64,000 nucleotides of DNA from JBFXAM01 sp050184295 (GTDB taxonomy: Bacteria > Planctomycetota > Phycisphaerae > UBA1845 > Fen-1342): contig JBFXAM010000005.1 of assembly GCA_050184295.1 (NCBI GenBank), forward strand, positions 19,458 to 83,457, given 5' to 3'. The position numbers and the translations under genes were made by a program. Shown in pieces: positions 44,850 through 54,231 of the stretch. The notes below the pieces were generated by a model. That model worked only from the letters and a program-made list of their open reading frames with translations. It had not been told where the DNA came from and did not search any database. Position 1 is the first letter of the stretch. The number at the start of each line of letters is the position of its first letter.

Positions 44850-47800
44850 ATGACGCGTCAATCGGTCCGGGGCGCCGCGCTGTCGATCCTAGCGGCGATG
44901 GGCGCCGGCCTGACGGCGCAGGCGGGCTCGCGTCCGCAGGGTGTGTTCTCGAATCTCCCCGGCCACCCGACCAACCAGGTGCCCGGCGAGTCGCTGCAAT
45001 GGCGCGCGGGAACCGCGACGCAGTTCGATCGCCCCTATCGCAGCCCGCTGGGGACGCGCTGGGTGTTCACCGGGCTCACCAACTCGGGCAATACCGCCAC
45101 CGAAGAGGTGATCGTCGTGATGCCCGACGGCGTCGTGCTGGCGCGCGAAGGGATCACGCCGATCGACGGCGCGCGGCTGGCCGACAGCGTCGGCTTTGAC
45201 CAGCGGGTCAGCGTCACCGACGACGGGCGCGTGGCGTTCGCGTGCAGCCTCGACGGGGCGACCGCCGACGACGAGGTGATCGTCGTGGGAGAGGCCGGCA
45301 GCGCCTTCTTCTTCGTCGTCGCGCGCGAGGGACAGCTCGTCCCGGCGATTCCCGGGGCGCTCTACGGCATCACGCTCGACTCGCCCAGCATGACCGGCGG
45401 CGAGGGCGCGGTCGCGTTTCGCGCATCGAGCCTGACCGGCGTGCCGACGGGAACAACGACGGCGCTGCTGCAAGCCAACGGCAACATCGTCGCGGCGCGC
45501 TCGGGCATCACGGCGCCCGAGCCGGGCACGGCGCTCTGGCAGAACATGAACATCAACGACTACTACGTCGCCGCCGACGGCGTGCGCTGGCTGGCGATCG
45601 GCGACACCGACGCGGCGACGACGATCGATGGAATTGTCGCCGTCGACAACCAGATTGTTGTACAGGAGGGATCCCCGGTCACGCCGGACTTTGTCAGCCC
45701 CGTCGTCACAACCAATCTCGAAGCGTTCATGATGCCCAATGGCGACTGGCTGGCGCGCGGCAGCAATGCCGACACGCAGGACTGGCTGATCCGCAACGGC
45801 GCGATCGTCGCCGCGACCGACGAAGCCCTGCCCGGCGGCCTGCCGGGCGAGACGCTGGACGACGCGGCCTTCGCGGCGACGTTTTTCTTCATGACCGGAA
45901 ACGCCGTCGGCGACTTCGTCTACGGCACAGTGACGAGCAACCCCGATCTGAACGCGAACGCGGTGCTGGTGCTCAATAACGAGCGCGTGATCCTGCGCGA
46001 GAACGATCCGGTCGACCTCGACGGCAACGGGCAATTCGACGAAGACGTCTTTATCGGCGTCTTCAACAATGACGACGGCTTTCTGACCGACGATCGCCGG
46101 CTGTACTTCTTTGCGGATCTGCGCAACGGCGCCGGAGCGTCGCTCGGGCAGGCGATCCTGCGCTATGACATCCCGCTGACCTGCGACACGAACTGCGACC
46201 GCGCGATCGACGCCGCGGATGTCGGCGCGTTCATTCTCGCGCTGACCGACCCGCTCGCGTACAACGAGCTCTACCCGGCGTGCTCCGGCGACGTGACCGC
46301 GGACGCGAACGGCGACGGCGCCGTGGACAACGCCGACATCGATTTCTTCCTCGCCTGTGTTTCGCCGGTCGAATCCGAGCGCGGCGCCTGCTGCTTCTTC
46401 GACCCCGGTTCCGAGCCGTTCTGTTTGAACCTCAGCACGAGCGTGTGCGCGGGCGCCGGCGGATCGTTCCACGGCGTCGGGTCGCTCTGCGGCGGGAGCA
46501 TCTGCCCGCCGGCGACGGGCGCCTGCTGCCTGCCGGGCAGCATCTGCGAGGTGATGCTCGCCGAGCAGTGCACCAACAACGGCGGGCAGTATCAGGGCGG
46601 CGGCACGGCCTGTACGCCGACGCTGTGCCTTCCGCCGGTGTGCGCCGGGTTCATCCGCGGCGACGCGAACTGCGACGGCGCGGTGAACAACTTCGATATC
46701 GACGCGTTCGTATTGGCGCTGATCGACCCGGCGGGCTATGCGATACTCTATCCCGGCTGCAACCGCACCTGCACGTGCGACACGAACCAGGACAGCGCGG
46801 TCGACAACTTCGACATCGACGATTTCGTGGAATGCGTGACGCAAGGCGAGTGCGAAAAGTGCGACGTGCGGATCGACGGCAAACGCTGCGTCTGCGTGGG
46901 ACGGACGATCACGCTGACGGCCGTCGGCAACCCCGCCGGCGGCACCTGCACATGGGCGATCGTGAACGGCGCGGACAAGATCACGCTCGTCGCGACCGGC
47001 TGCTCGGCGGACATCACCGGCACCGCCGTCAGCGGGGCGTTTAACGACGTCTCGGTCAGCGTCACCTACACCGCACCCAACGGTCGCACGTGCACCGAGG
47101 GCCACACGCTCACCGTGCTCGAAATCGAGATGACGTTCCGGGATTCGGGCACGTGGGATACGAAGAACGGCGTCGGACAGAGCGCGCGTTCCGGGCATCC
47201 GACGCTCGGGGCCGTGACGCCCGGCACACCTGCGGGTTGCGTCGGCTACTACAAGAACATCGAGATCGAGGGCAAGATCATGCCCTGCGACGCCGGTGTC
47301 ACGAAGTGCAAGTACAACTTCCGTCGGGAGCGGCAGGGACGCTCGGGCTTGATTGCCGCCGACGGCACCACGTTCACGGCGGACTCGCTCGACTGCGCGC
47401 CGCCCAACTGGTGCAACGACGACAACCACGACGGTGACGAGGATCTGACGCCCGACCCGGCGCCGGACTGCACGATCTACGTGATCGACAGTCCGGGCAC
47501 GAAGCCGGGCACGTGTAATCGCAGCCGGCGCGACGTCGTGTGCCTGATCTGCCTGAACTTCCGCGAATGGGTGGAGGTCGACGGCATGCGCTGCACCGAA
47601 AACCTCGACTGGCACGCCAGCACGCGGATCAAGTGCGACGGCACGTCCTGGTCGGAGGACGCCGGCGGCAGCGGGAACGTCGTCGGCGCCGGTCACATCG
47701 ACTGCGCCAACGGCCTGCTTTGGGAGCCGCCGCTGCCGACCGAGGATGTCGCCTTCCTGCTCGCCACCGACGATCCGATTCTCCGCCTCGCGGGATCGAA

Positions 47801-48278
47801 CCTCGTCTATGCCCGCGCGCTGGACGAGGAGTTGGACCCGGCGGAACGTCAGTATTACATCGAGTTGTTGCTGCCGCACGCCGCGACGGTCGAACCTGAA
47901 GAAGCTCGCGAGCTGTACTCCGCGCCGTTGCTGGCGATCCGGCTGCTCGGCGTGTTGCAGTCGCGCGAAGGCGTCATGCTGCTGATCGATCGCGTGAGCG
48001 AGGAATTCCCGCGCGCGATCGTGAGCGACATCGACGGCTATGTCACGCCCGCGGCGCAGGCGCTCGCGCGAGTCGACGCGGTCGCGATCGAACCGGCGCT
48101 CGCGCAGGTCTACATCGCAACCGACGCCGAATGGAATCAACTGCAATTCGCCTTGCGGCTGATGCACTCGCGGTCGGCGGTGCGTGACGCCGTCGCCGGA
48201 CAGCTCAGCGCGACGATCGACACGGTCGCGATCGAACGGCTCGTGACGCTGCTCGACCAGCTCGCTCCCGCACAATAG
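44850..48278 (+). CDS. Large secreted multi-domain protein with two dockerin-like modules
   Basis: 1,142 residues; ATG 44850 follows GGAGG. A signal peptide (AALSILAAMGAGLTAQA) is followed by a beta-rich N-terminal domain of about 440 residues, with repeated phrases like GRWVFTG, VVMPDGVVLAREG and GDFVYGTVTSNPD that resemble propeller blades of planctomycete choice-of-anchor proteins. The first dockerin-like module has a degenerate pair (NCDRAIDAADVGAFILAL, NGDGAVDNADIDFFLACV). A Cys-rich stretch with CCFFDPG and CCLPGSIC (two CCxxxG modules) follows. The second module has NCDGAVNNFDIDAFVLAL and NQDSAVDNFDIDDFVECV. An Ig-like section, a Cys-rich section and a helical C-terminal region (HEAT-like; about the last 170 residues) end the protein. 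There is no enzyme motif. A surface scaffold or binding role is inferred. Confidence 0.88.
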   Translation: MTRQSVRGAALSILAAMGAGLTAQAGSRPQGVFSNLPGHPTNQVPGESLQWRAGTATQFDRPYRSPLGTRWVFTGLTNSGNTATEEVIVVMPDGVVLAREGITPIDGARLADSVGFDQRVSVTDDGRVAFACSLDGATADDEVIVVGEAGSAFFFVVAREGQLVPAIPGALYGITLDSPSMTGGEGAVAFRASSLTGVPTGTTTALLQANGNIVAARSGITAPEPGTALWQNMNINDYYVAADGVRWLAIGDTDAATTIDGIVAVDNQIVVQEGSPVTPDFVSPVVTTNLEAFMMPNGDWLARGSNADTQDWLIRNGAIVAATDEALPGGLPGETLDDAAFAATFFFMTGNAVGDFVYGTVTSNPDLNANAVLVLNNERVILRENDPVDLDGNGQFDEDVFIGVFNNDDGFLTDDRRLYFFADLRNGAGASLGQAILRYDIPLTCDTNCDRAIDAADVGAFILALTDPLAYNELYPACSGDVTADANGDGAVDNADIDFFLACVSPVESERGACCFFDPGSEPFCLNLSTSVCAGAGGSFHGVGSLCGGSICPPATGACCLPGSICEVMLAEQCTNNGGQYQGGGTACTPTLCLPPVCAGFIRGDANCDGAVNNFDIDAFVLALIDPAGYAILYPGCNRTCTCDTNQDSAVDNFDIDDFVECVTQGECEKCDVRIDGKRCVCVGRTITLTAVGNPAGGTCTWAIVNGADKITLVATGCSADITGTAVSGAFNDVSVSVTYTAPNGRTCTEGHTLTVLEIEMTFRDSGTWDTKNGVGQSARSGHPTLGAVTPGTPAGCVGYYKNIEIEGKIMPCDAGVTKCKYNFRRERQGRSGLIAADGTTFTADSLDCAPPNWCNDDNHDGDEDLTPDPAPDCTIYVIDSPGTKPGTCNRSRRDVVCLICLNFREWVEVDGMRCTENLDWHASTRIKCDGTSWSEDAGGSGNVVGAGHIDCANGLLWEPPLPTEDVAFLLATDDPILRLAGSNLVYARALDEELDPAERQYYIELLLPHAATVEPEEARELYSAPLLAIRLLGVLQSREGVMLLIDRVSEEFPRAIVSDIDGYVTPAAQALARVDAVAIEPALAQVYIATDAEWNQLQFALRLMHSRSAVRDAVAGQLSATIDTVAIERLVTLLDQLAPAQ

Positions 48279-48299
48279 CGGCGGCGCCGGAGCCACAGA

Positions 48300-48332
48300 G
48301 AACGGGGACGCTGCTCGCCGGCGTCCCCGTTC
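48300..48332 (+). terminator. Terminator hairpin after the large dockerin protein
   Basis: A perfect 12-bp stem, GAACGGGGACGC with GCGTCCCCGTTC and a nine-base loop, starts 21 bases after the stop at 48278. No U-tract, but stem and position are convincing. Confidence 0.65.
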
Positions 48333-48425
48333 GCTCGTGCGATCGCGTGGTGCGTTTGCGCGTCGCGCGGCGTTGATCGTTTTGCCCCAGCGTGAGCCGT
48401 GCGCGATTTCGGGTTCGAAATCGTT

Positions 48426-48441
48426 CTGCCACTTTGACAGT
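48426..48441. promoter_or_regulatory. Putative activator site upstream of groES2
   Basis: CTGCCA-CTT-TGACAGT carries one mismatch between arms and matches the site at 29051 in the conserved CTGxCA-N3-TGACAG frame. Its centre is about 140 bases before the -24 GG at 48573. Confidence 0.45.
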
Positions 48442-48570
48442 TACCGTGTGAGCGAGCGGCGCCGAGCGCGCTCCGACTGGACTCGTGATCAAACGGTCGC
48501 CAAAGCGCAATCGTCTGATGCTACTTAAGTTATGGACTAGACCCTGCAAAACTCACCGGCCCCATTGCGG

Positions 48571-48588
48571 CTGGCGCGCCGCTTGCTT
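48571..48588 (+). promoter_or_regulatory. Sigma-54 (-24/-12) promoter of groES2
   Basis: CTGGCGC-GCCGC-TTGCTT: TGGC and TTGCTT are consensus, and the invariant GG and GC are exactly 10 bases apart, as at groEL1. One base in the -24 box (TGGCGC for TGGCAC) differs. Transcription would start near 48598, about 97 bases before ATG 48695, almost the same leader length as groEL1. Confidence 0.7.
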
Positions 48589-48694
48589 GGAGAATTGGCG
48601 TGTGTCTCGCCAATCCGATTTTTGGGTGGCGTTCGACGACGCGATTTGTCATACTTTCAACCTCAACCGCCGAAGGCCGAAGGAGTTGCTGCCG

Positions 48695-48991
48695 ATGAGC
48701 AAGCTGGGTATCCGCCCCCTGGGTGACAAGGTTCTGATCAAGCGCCTCGATGCCGAATCGAAGACGGCGGGCGGCATCGTTTTGCCCGATAGCGCCAAGG
48801 AAAAGCCGAAGCGCGGCACCGTGATGGGTGTCGGCGAGGGCAAGCTGATGGACAACGGCGAGCGTCAGACGCCGCAGGTCAAGAACGGCGACAAGGTGCT
48901 GTTCACCAGCTACGCGGGCACGGAGATCAAGGTCAACGGCGAAGAAGTGCTGATCATGGACGAGAGCGACATTCTCGCCGTGATCGACTAA
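48695..48991 (+). CDS. groES2: Co-chaperonin GroES, paralog 2 (no groEL beside it)
   Basis: 98 residues, canonical length; ATG 48695 follows AAGGAG. It starts IRPLGDKVLIKRLDAE, has the mobile loop SKTAGGIVLPDSAKEKP (split as KTAGGIVLPD), the roof GVGEGKLMDNG, GDKVLFTSYAGTEI and the end DESDILAVID. It is shorter and more conventional than groES1, which carries an N-terminal extension. It stands alone, with no groEL within 12 kb. Its promoter and upstream site match those of groEL1 about 19 kb away, so I infer it is the lid for groEL1, and possibly for groEL3. Confidence 0.96.
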   Translation: MSKLGIRPLGDKVLIKRLDAESKTAGGIVLPDSAKEKPKRGTVMGVGEGKLMDNGERQTPQVKNGDKVLFTSYAGTEIKVNGEEVLIMDESDILAVID

Positions 48992-49077
48992 CGAACGCGC
49001 CGCCGACGGTGTGCCGCGGTGCATCGCGGCGTGGGGACGGCTTGCGACTCGCAGCGGCTTTCGAGCAGGAGACGATC

Positions 49078-49326
49078 ATGACGACGCGGGTGAGCCCGGA
49101 AATCGGGCGGGCCGTGGCCGACGCGGTTCGTCTCGTAAACCAGCACTCGGGGCGCATGTGCATTCAACTGCGCTATTGCGACGACCCGACGACGATCGAC
49201 TTCGTCGCGAACCGGGCCCAGTTGAACGGCGGCGACTTCGAGTTCGTCGCCGGCTTCGAGACCTACGCGGGCCGGATCGACGACGTCGCCGACATCCGCG
49301 CTGAGCTCATCTCGCGCTGCGAGTAG
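49078..49326 (+). CDS. Small protein of unknown function downstream of groES2
   Basis: 82 residues from ATG 49078, with AGGAG seven bases upstream. Not recognised. The sequence is acidic and soluble: SPEIGRAVADAVRLVNQH, CIQLRYCDDPTTIDFVAN, then FVAGFETYAGRIDDVADIR, with a C-terminal Cys (SRCE). It has no signal peptide or membrane segment. A mixed alpha/beta fold like a small carrier protein is possible but not supported by any motif. It lies 86 bp after groES2 in the same direction without an obvious terminator between, so it may be co-transcribed from the sigma-54 promoter. Confidence 0.7.
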   Translation: MTTRVSPEIGRAVADAVRLVNQHSGRMCIQLRYCDDPTTIDFVANRAQLNGGDFEFVAGFETYAGRIDDVADIRAELISRCE

Positions 49327-49599
49327 CGCCGCGCCGCGCGGCACTCGGCGCAGCGCCGCCCGGGCTCGCGACAATTCGAATTCCACGCCGAGCGAGCGTC
49401 CGCGTGCGCGGGAGCTCGCTCGGTTGTTGCGCGTACACCGCTCGCAACCGCGCCGACGGACGTGCGGGGCGCGACGAGCCGCGGAATTCTCCGTCGCAGA
49501 CGCCAACCGCGCGCCCTCGACGGCCGTCTTCAGCCGTGGGCGCGCGGAACGCGTGTACTCCGCGAAGCCGCAACACCTCGGGCCAGCAGGAGAAGCCGC

Positions 49600-51984
49600 A
49601 TGCCGCGTCGAACTGTGGATTCGGTAACGGCCGCGCGCCGCGGTCGGTGGTGGGACACGCACCCCGCAGACGCAACGCCGGCGGCGGCGCGCGTGGTATT
49701 GGCGATCGCGGCCCTCTTTGGCGGCCCGGCGGCGGGCGCCCAGCCGGCACCGTACGAAATCTACGACCTCGGCGACTTCGGCGGCGACTGGATCGCCGGC
49801 GTCGCGATCAACAATCGCAGCGAGGTGCTCGTCTATGGCCACGCCGGCGACAGCTCCTACCGCACCGGCGTTTGGCGCAACGGATTCCTCGTCGACATTC
49901 TGCCGAGCGTCGGCTTCTCGCGCGGCGAGGCAATCAACGACCTCGGCGAAGTGGTGGGCTCCTACCGCGTCGACAGCGGGCCATTCGGCGGGTTCACGCA
50001 CGCGTTTGTCTGGAAGCCTGACCTGACATTCACCGACCTCCATCCGCCGGACGAAGTGAACAACTCCGACGCCCACGCCATCGACAATTTTGGTCGCGTC
50101 ACCGGCACCGCACCCCGCTTCACTCCCTTCCGCACCCAGCAGGCCGTCGTCTGGCAGCAGGGTCGCATGGACGTCATCTGCGCGCACGGCCACGTCAATG
50201 CCGCAAATCACGAAGGCGCCATTGTCGGCGGATTCTTCTCGGAGTACGGCAACCCCCCGCAGCCGCAGTTCTTTCTCGGCAATCTCTGGGACGGCGCGTT
50301 TCACACGGTGAACGGGTTTCTCGCGGACATCAACGACCACGGCACGATCGTGGGCGCCGTCGGCGATCCCAGCATCGCGGCGCGCTGGACGCGCGAGTGG
50401 CAAAACGGATGGGTCTATCAACACGCCGCGATCGGCACGCTCGGGACCACGTGCATGGCGGTGAACAACCGCGGCGAGGCCGTCGGCCAGCTCGACGACG
50501 GCACGATCCGCCGCGCGCTGCTCTGGCTGGGCGCGCAGCAGATTGACCTGCAGACGCAGATCTCCCCGAGCGCCGGCTGGACGCTGGAAAGCGCCATCGA
50601 CATCAACGACCGCGGCGAGATCGTCTGCCAGGGCATCGCGCCGGACGGCGCCCTGCGCGTCTGCATGCTGCGCCCCGACGACTGGGACGGCGACGGCCTG
50701 CTCGACATCTGGGAGAGCGAGCTCGGCGGGATCGACGCGGACGGCGACGGCAATATCGACCTCGATCTCCACGCGCTCGGCGCCCGTCGCGAGCGGAAGG
50801 ACATCTTCGTCGAGATCGATGCGATGGCCGGCCGCGCGCCATCCGCCACCGCGCTCGACATGGTGCGTGCCGCGTTTGCGAGCGCGCCCGTCCGCAACCC
50901 ACAGGGGCCCGACGGCATCACGCTGCACCTGGTGCTCGACGAGACCGGGATCGCGCGCGTCGACTGGCCCACGGAGTGGAACGAGTTCGACGCGTTCAAG
51001 GCTGCCCGCTTCGGCACGGCCGCCGAGCGCGGCGATCCGAACTGGGCGAACATCCGCGCCGCGAAGATGAGGGTTTTCCGGTACTGCGTCTTCGCAAACA
51101 CCTACGACGGCTCGGCCAGCAGCGGGCTCGCGGAGCTGCCCGGAAACGACTTCATGGTCACGCTCGGGGGCTGGTATGCGGGCGGCGGCGCGCCGACGGA
51201 CCGCGAGGTCGCGGGAACCTTGATGCACGAACTCGGCCACACGCTCGGATTGAAACACGGCGGAAACGACCACATCAACTTCAAGCCGAACTTCTACAGC
51301 GTCATGAGCTACTCGTGGCAGATGCCCGCCGGCTGGCAGGTCGACGCCGCGACGCAGCAGGACGACTGGCGTCTGGACTATTCGCGCGATCAACTGCCGA
51401 CCCTCGACGAGGGACGGCTGTCGGAGGCTGCCGGTTTCGGCGCGACGCCGGCGTCGTACAGCAACGTTCAGGCGCTGCATGGTTGTACGACGCAGCCGTC
51501 CACAACGCTGCTGACGCGGCTGCAATCCATGCGCGCGGGCGCGTGGGCCGACTGGAACGGGAGTGGTCGGCTGGACGCCGCCCTGCTGGCCGTCGATCTG
51601 AACGACGTCGACCCGAATTCGCCCGCCTCGCCGGGAGAGGTTCTGCACGGCTGGTGCGATTGGAACGCGCTGATCTACACGGTCGGCGGCAGTCCGTATT
51701 TTGCGGACGGGGTTCACCCGCCGAGCCACCCGGAGCCCGAGCTGAGCTATGAGCAGGCGGAGCGCATTCGCGAACACGCGGCCCGCATCCGCGCCGGCGA
51801 TCTGGATTGCGATGGCGTGGTCACGAATTTCGACATTGATCCGTTCGTCGTAGCGCTGATCGACCCCGACGCGTACGTCCCCGCCCATCCCGATTGCAGC
51901 ATCTGGAACGCCGACATCAACCGCGACGACTCGATCGACAACTTCGACATCGATCCGTTCGTGGCGCTGCTCGTAGACGGGTAA
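49600..51984 (+). CDS. Secreted HAF-repeat metalloprotease with dockerin-like module
   Basis: 794 residues; ATG 49600 follows AGGAG. The signal region is at about residues 27-47 (VVLAIAALFGGPAAGAQP). Residues about 50-345 consist of HAF-type repeats (GVAINNRSEVLVYGHAG, AINDLGEVVGSY, AVNNRGEAVGQL, DINDRGEIVCQG), a beta-propeller-like domain of extracellular proteins. A calcium-type segment (DDWDGDGLLDIWE, DADGDGNIDLDL) leads to a zinc metalloprotease domain with HELGHTLGLKHGG (HExxHxxGxxH) and the methionine turn SVMSYS, as in metzincins. The C-terminus is a two-repeat dockerin-like module (DCDGVVTNFDIDPFVVAL, NRDDSIDNFDIDPFVALL). It is likely an anchored extracellular protease. Upstream, 49327-49599 shows no gene. 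Confidence 0.9.
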   Translation: MPRRTVDSVTAARRGRWWDTHPADATPAAARVVLAIAALFGGPAAGAQPAPYEIYDLGDFGGDWIAGVAINNRSEVLVYGHAGDSSYRTGVWRNGFLVDILPSVGFSRGEAINDLGEVVGSYRVDSGPFGGFTHAFVWKPDLTFTDLHPPDEVNNSDAHAIDNFGRVTGTAPRFTPFRTQQAVVWQQGRMDVICAHGHVNAANHEGAIVGGFFSEYGNPPQPQFFLGNLWDGAFHTVNGFLADINDHGTIVGAVGDPSIAARWTREWQNGWVYQHAAIGTLGTTCMAVNNRGEAVGQLDDGTIRRALLWLGAQQIDLQTQISPSAGWTLESAIDINDRGEIVCQGIAPDGALRVCMLRPDDWDGDGLLDIWESELGGIDADGDGNIDLDLHALGARRERKDIFVEIDAMAGRAPSATALDMVRAAFASAPVRNPQGPDGITLHLVLDETGIARVDWPTEWNEFDAFKAARFGTAAERGDPNWANIRAAKMRVFRYCVFANTYDGSASSGLAELPGNDFMVTLGGWYAGGGAPTDREVAGTLMHELGHTLGLKHGGNDHINFKPNFYSVMSYSWQMPAGWQVDAATQQDDWRLDYSRDQLPTLDEGRLSEAAGFGATPASYSNVQALHGCTTQPSTTLLTRLQSMRAGAWADWNGSGRLDAALLAVDLNDVDPNSPASPGEVLHGWCDWNALIYTVGGSPYFADGVHPPSHPEPELSYEQAERIREHAARIRAGDLDCDGVVTNFDIDPFVVALIDPDAYVPAHPDCSIWNADINRDDSIDNFDIDPFVALLVDG

Positions 51985-52326
51985 ACGCCCGATCAAGTCC
52001 GGCGCGACCCACGGCTCGGCCGATCCTGCAACCTCCGATCGCGACGCGGCGTAGATTGCGGTGCGCGCAACGTCGCGGCGTGGGCTGCCGGCACGCACGC
52101 GCGCCGGGCACGACCGGGCGCATGCGCCCGTCGGTGCTGCGCGCTGGCGCGTCCTCGGGTCGATCCGCGAGCCCCGGGCATGGTTCGTGCGCGAATCGGG
52201 GCGGATCGGGAACCGATCGACCGGTCGAACGTCGAACTCCTACGCATGACGCCCATCGAAATGAGCAGGCCGCGCACCGTCTACGGAAACCGGCGCGCCC
52301 GGCGCGCCTTCCACAGGAGACTTTTC
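51985..52326 (+). other. Intergenic region before the MuiA-type gene
   Basis: 342 bases. Frames here are arginine-rich and without domains. No promoter, repeat or RNA gene is recognised apart from a good ribosome site (AGGAGA) just before ATG 52327. Confidence 0.3.
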
Positions 52327-54183
52327 ATGCTTGCTTCACGAATCTGGCTTGGGACTCTGGCCCTGTCGGCGGTCGCGTCCGGCGCGACTGCGACGCCCGT
52401 CGAGACGAGAGGCACGGTCGACGCCATCACGGTCTACCGCGGGCAGGCGCTGGTGACGCGCGTGGTCGACGTGCCCCCGGCGGCGGGGCTGCACGAACTT
52501 GTGGTCACCGACCTGCCCGAGCAGGTCGTGCCCGGGTCGCTCTATGCGGAGTCGAGCGGCGCACTCGAGGTGCGCTCGGTGCGCTACCGCGTGCGGCCGG
52601 TGGCGGCGGACGTGCGCGAGGAGGTGCGCAAGCTCGACGAGCAAATCACCGCCGTGCAGGACCAGGTGCGCGCGGTGGAGCGGCGGCGGCAGGTGATCAG
52701 CGACTACAACGGATATCTCGGCAAGCTGGAGGGCTTTGTCGCGCCGACGTCGGCGCTGGAGATCACCAAAGGCGTGCTCAGCGCCGACACACTCAAGGCG
52801 CTGTCGCTCTTCCTGCTCGAGCAGCGCACAAGGCTCGCCGACGAGGAACTCGCGACTGCGATCAAGTTGCGCGAGCACCAGCAGCAGTTGGCGCTGCTTG
52901 ATCGCGAGCGCCAGCAGCTCACCGGCGCCAGCGCCCGCACCGCGCGCGAGGCGGTCGTGTTCCTGAGCGTCGCCGGCGACGGCGGCACGCTGCGGCTGCG
53001 CTACCTGGTGAACCAGGCGAACTGGTCGCCTTCGTACGCCGTCCGCACGGATGCGAAGCGCGACGAAGCGCGCGTCGAATACTACGCGTCGATCCAGCAG
53101 ATGAGCGGCGAGGACTGGGGCGACGTGGCGATGACGCTCTCCACCGCGACGCCCACGCTGGTCGCCAAGGCGCCGGTGCTTACGCCGCTGAGCGTGACGC
53201 TGATGCAACCCCAGCAGCAGCAGCAGACCGCCGGACAGTTCAAGGGCGGCCGCGACGAACTGGCCCGCAAGCAGCGCGAGCTCGAGAGCGCGCGGAACGC
53301 CTACCCGGCCGACCAGCTCGGACAGATGCTCATGGACAAGAAAGAGGCCAGCGCCGATGCGGACGCCGGCGGGCGCGGCGGCGGCGGACCGGGGCAGTTC
53401 GGGCTGGCGCTCGACCTCGACCGGCAACTCAACGACAACGCGTGGAGCATCCAACTGCTCGACCTGACGACGCACGGGCGGGTGGTGAAGCGGCCGAACA
53501 CGTCCCGCGACATCGAGACCGAGGGACTGAGCGTCACCTATCAGCTCGCGGCGCGCACGTCGCTGCCGAGCCGCACGGATCAGCAGTTGGTGCAGATCGC
53601 GGCCTTGCCTTTGAAGGGCGAGTTCTACCGGGTGGCGTCGCCGGTGCTGACCAGTTACGTCTACGAAGAAGCGAGCCTGACGAACACGAGCGAGCTGGTG
53701 CTGTTGGCGGGTCCGGTGGCAACGTACGTGAACGGGGAGTTCGTGGGGCACGGAGAGCTGCCGACGGTGATTTCCGGCGAGCAGTTTACGGTCGGGCTGG
53801 GGATCGATTCGGCGCTGCGCGCGACGCGCGAGCTGGTCGAGCGGAGCGAGTCGGTGCAAGGCGGCAACCGCGTGGTCGAGTTCACCTATCGCCTGTCGAT
53901 CGAGAACTTCTCCGCGCAGCCGATCAGACTGCGCACGTTCGATCGCATTCCGACCGGGCGCGACGGCGAGCTGAAGCTGACGCTGCTCACCGGCGAGGAA
54001 GACCTGAGCCAGGACGACACCTATCGGAAGACCGAGCGGCGGCGCGGCCTGCTGCGCTGGGACGTGGAGGCGCCGGCCCGCGCCGTGGCGATGGAAGCCA
54101 AGACGATCGAGTACAAGTTCAAGCTCGAGTATGACAAGGGCATGACGATCACCGGCGTGCCGCTCGCGATGAATACGCGCTAG
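52327..54183 (+). CDS. Secreted MuiA-family (DUF4140/DUF4139) protein
   Basis: 618 residues; ATG 52327 follows AGGAGA. The signal peptide ends near SGATA-TP. It has an N-terminal DUF4140-like domain (ITVYRGQALVTRVVDVPPAAG and LPEQVVPGSLYAES), then a long coiled coil (VRKLDEQITAVQDQVRAVE, QQQLALLDRERQQL). The C-terminal DUF4139 domain begins near LRLRYLVNQANWSPSYAVR and ends YKFKLEYDKGMTITGVP. A Gln-rich patch and a Gly/Ala insert interrupt the middle. The name comes from a mucoidy inhibitor; biochemically the family is uncharacterised. Probably periplasmic or surface-located. Confidence 0.9.
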   Translation: MLASRIWLGTLALSAVASGATATPVETRGTVDAITVYRGQALVTRVVDVPPAAGLHELVVTDLPEQVVPGSLYAESSGALEVRSVRYRVRPVAADVREEVRKLDEQITAVQDQVRAVERRRQVISDYNGYLGKLEGFVAPTSALEITKGVLSADTLKALSLFLLEQRTRLADEELATAIKLREHQQQLALLDRERQQLTGASARTAREAVVFLSVAGDGGTLRLRYLVNQANWSPSYAVRTDAKRDEARVEYYASIQQMSGEDWGDVAMTLSTATPTLVAKAPVLTPLSVTLMQPQQQQQTAGQFKGGRDELARKQRELESARNAYPADQLGQMLMDKKEASADADAGGRGGGGPGQFGLALDLDRQLNDNAWSIQLLDLTTHGRVVKRPNTSRDIETEGLSVTYQLAARTSLPSRTDQQLVQIAALPLKGEFYRVASPVLTSYVYEEASLTNTSELVLLAGPVATYVNGEFVGHGELPTVISGEQFTVGLGIDSALRATRELVERSESVQGGNRVVEFTYRLSIENFSAQPIRLRTFDRIPTGRDGELKLTLLTGEEDLSQDDTYRKTERRRGLLRWDVEAPARAVAMEAKTIEYKFKLEYDKGMTITGVPLAMNTR

Positions 54184-54231
54184 CCCGACGGGCCCCGGGG
54201 AGCGGCTGGCGGCGCGCGGCGACGCGAACGA

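Noticed and set aside
44889..48296. 1,135-codon minus-strand open frame
   Set aside because: Antisense shadow of the large dockerin protein; no domains or ribosome site.
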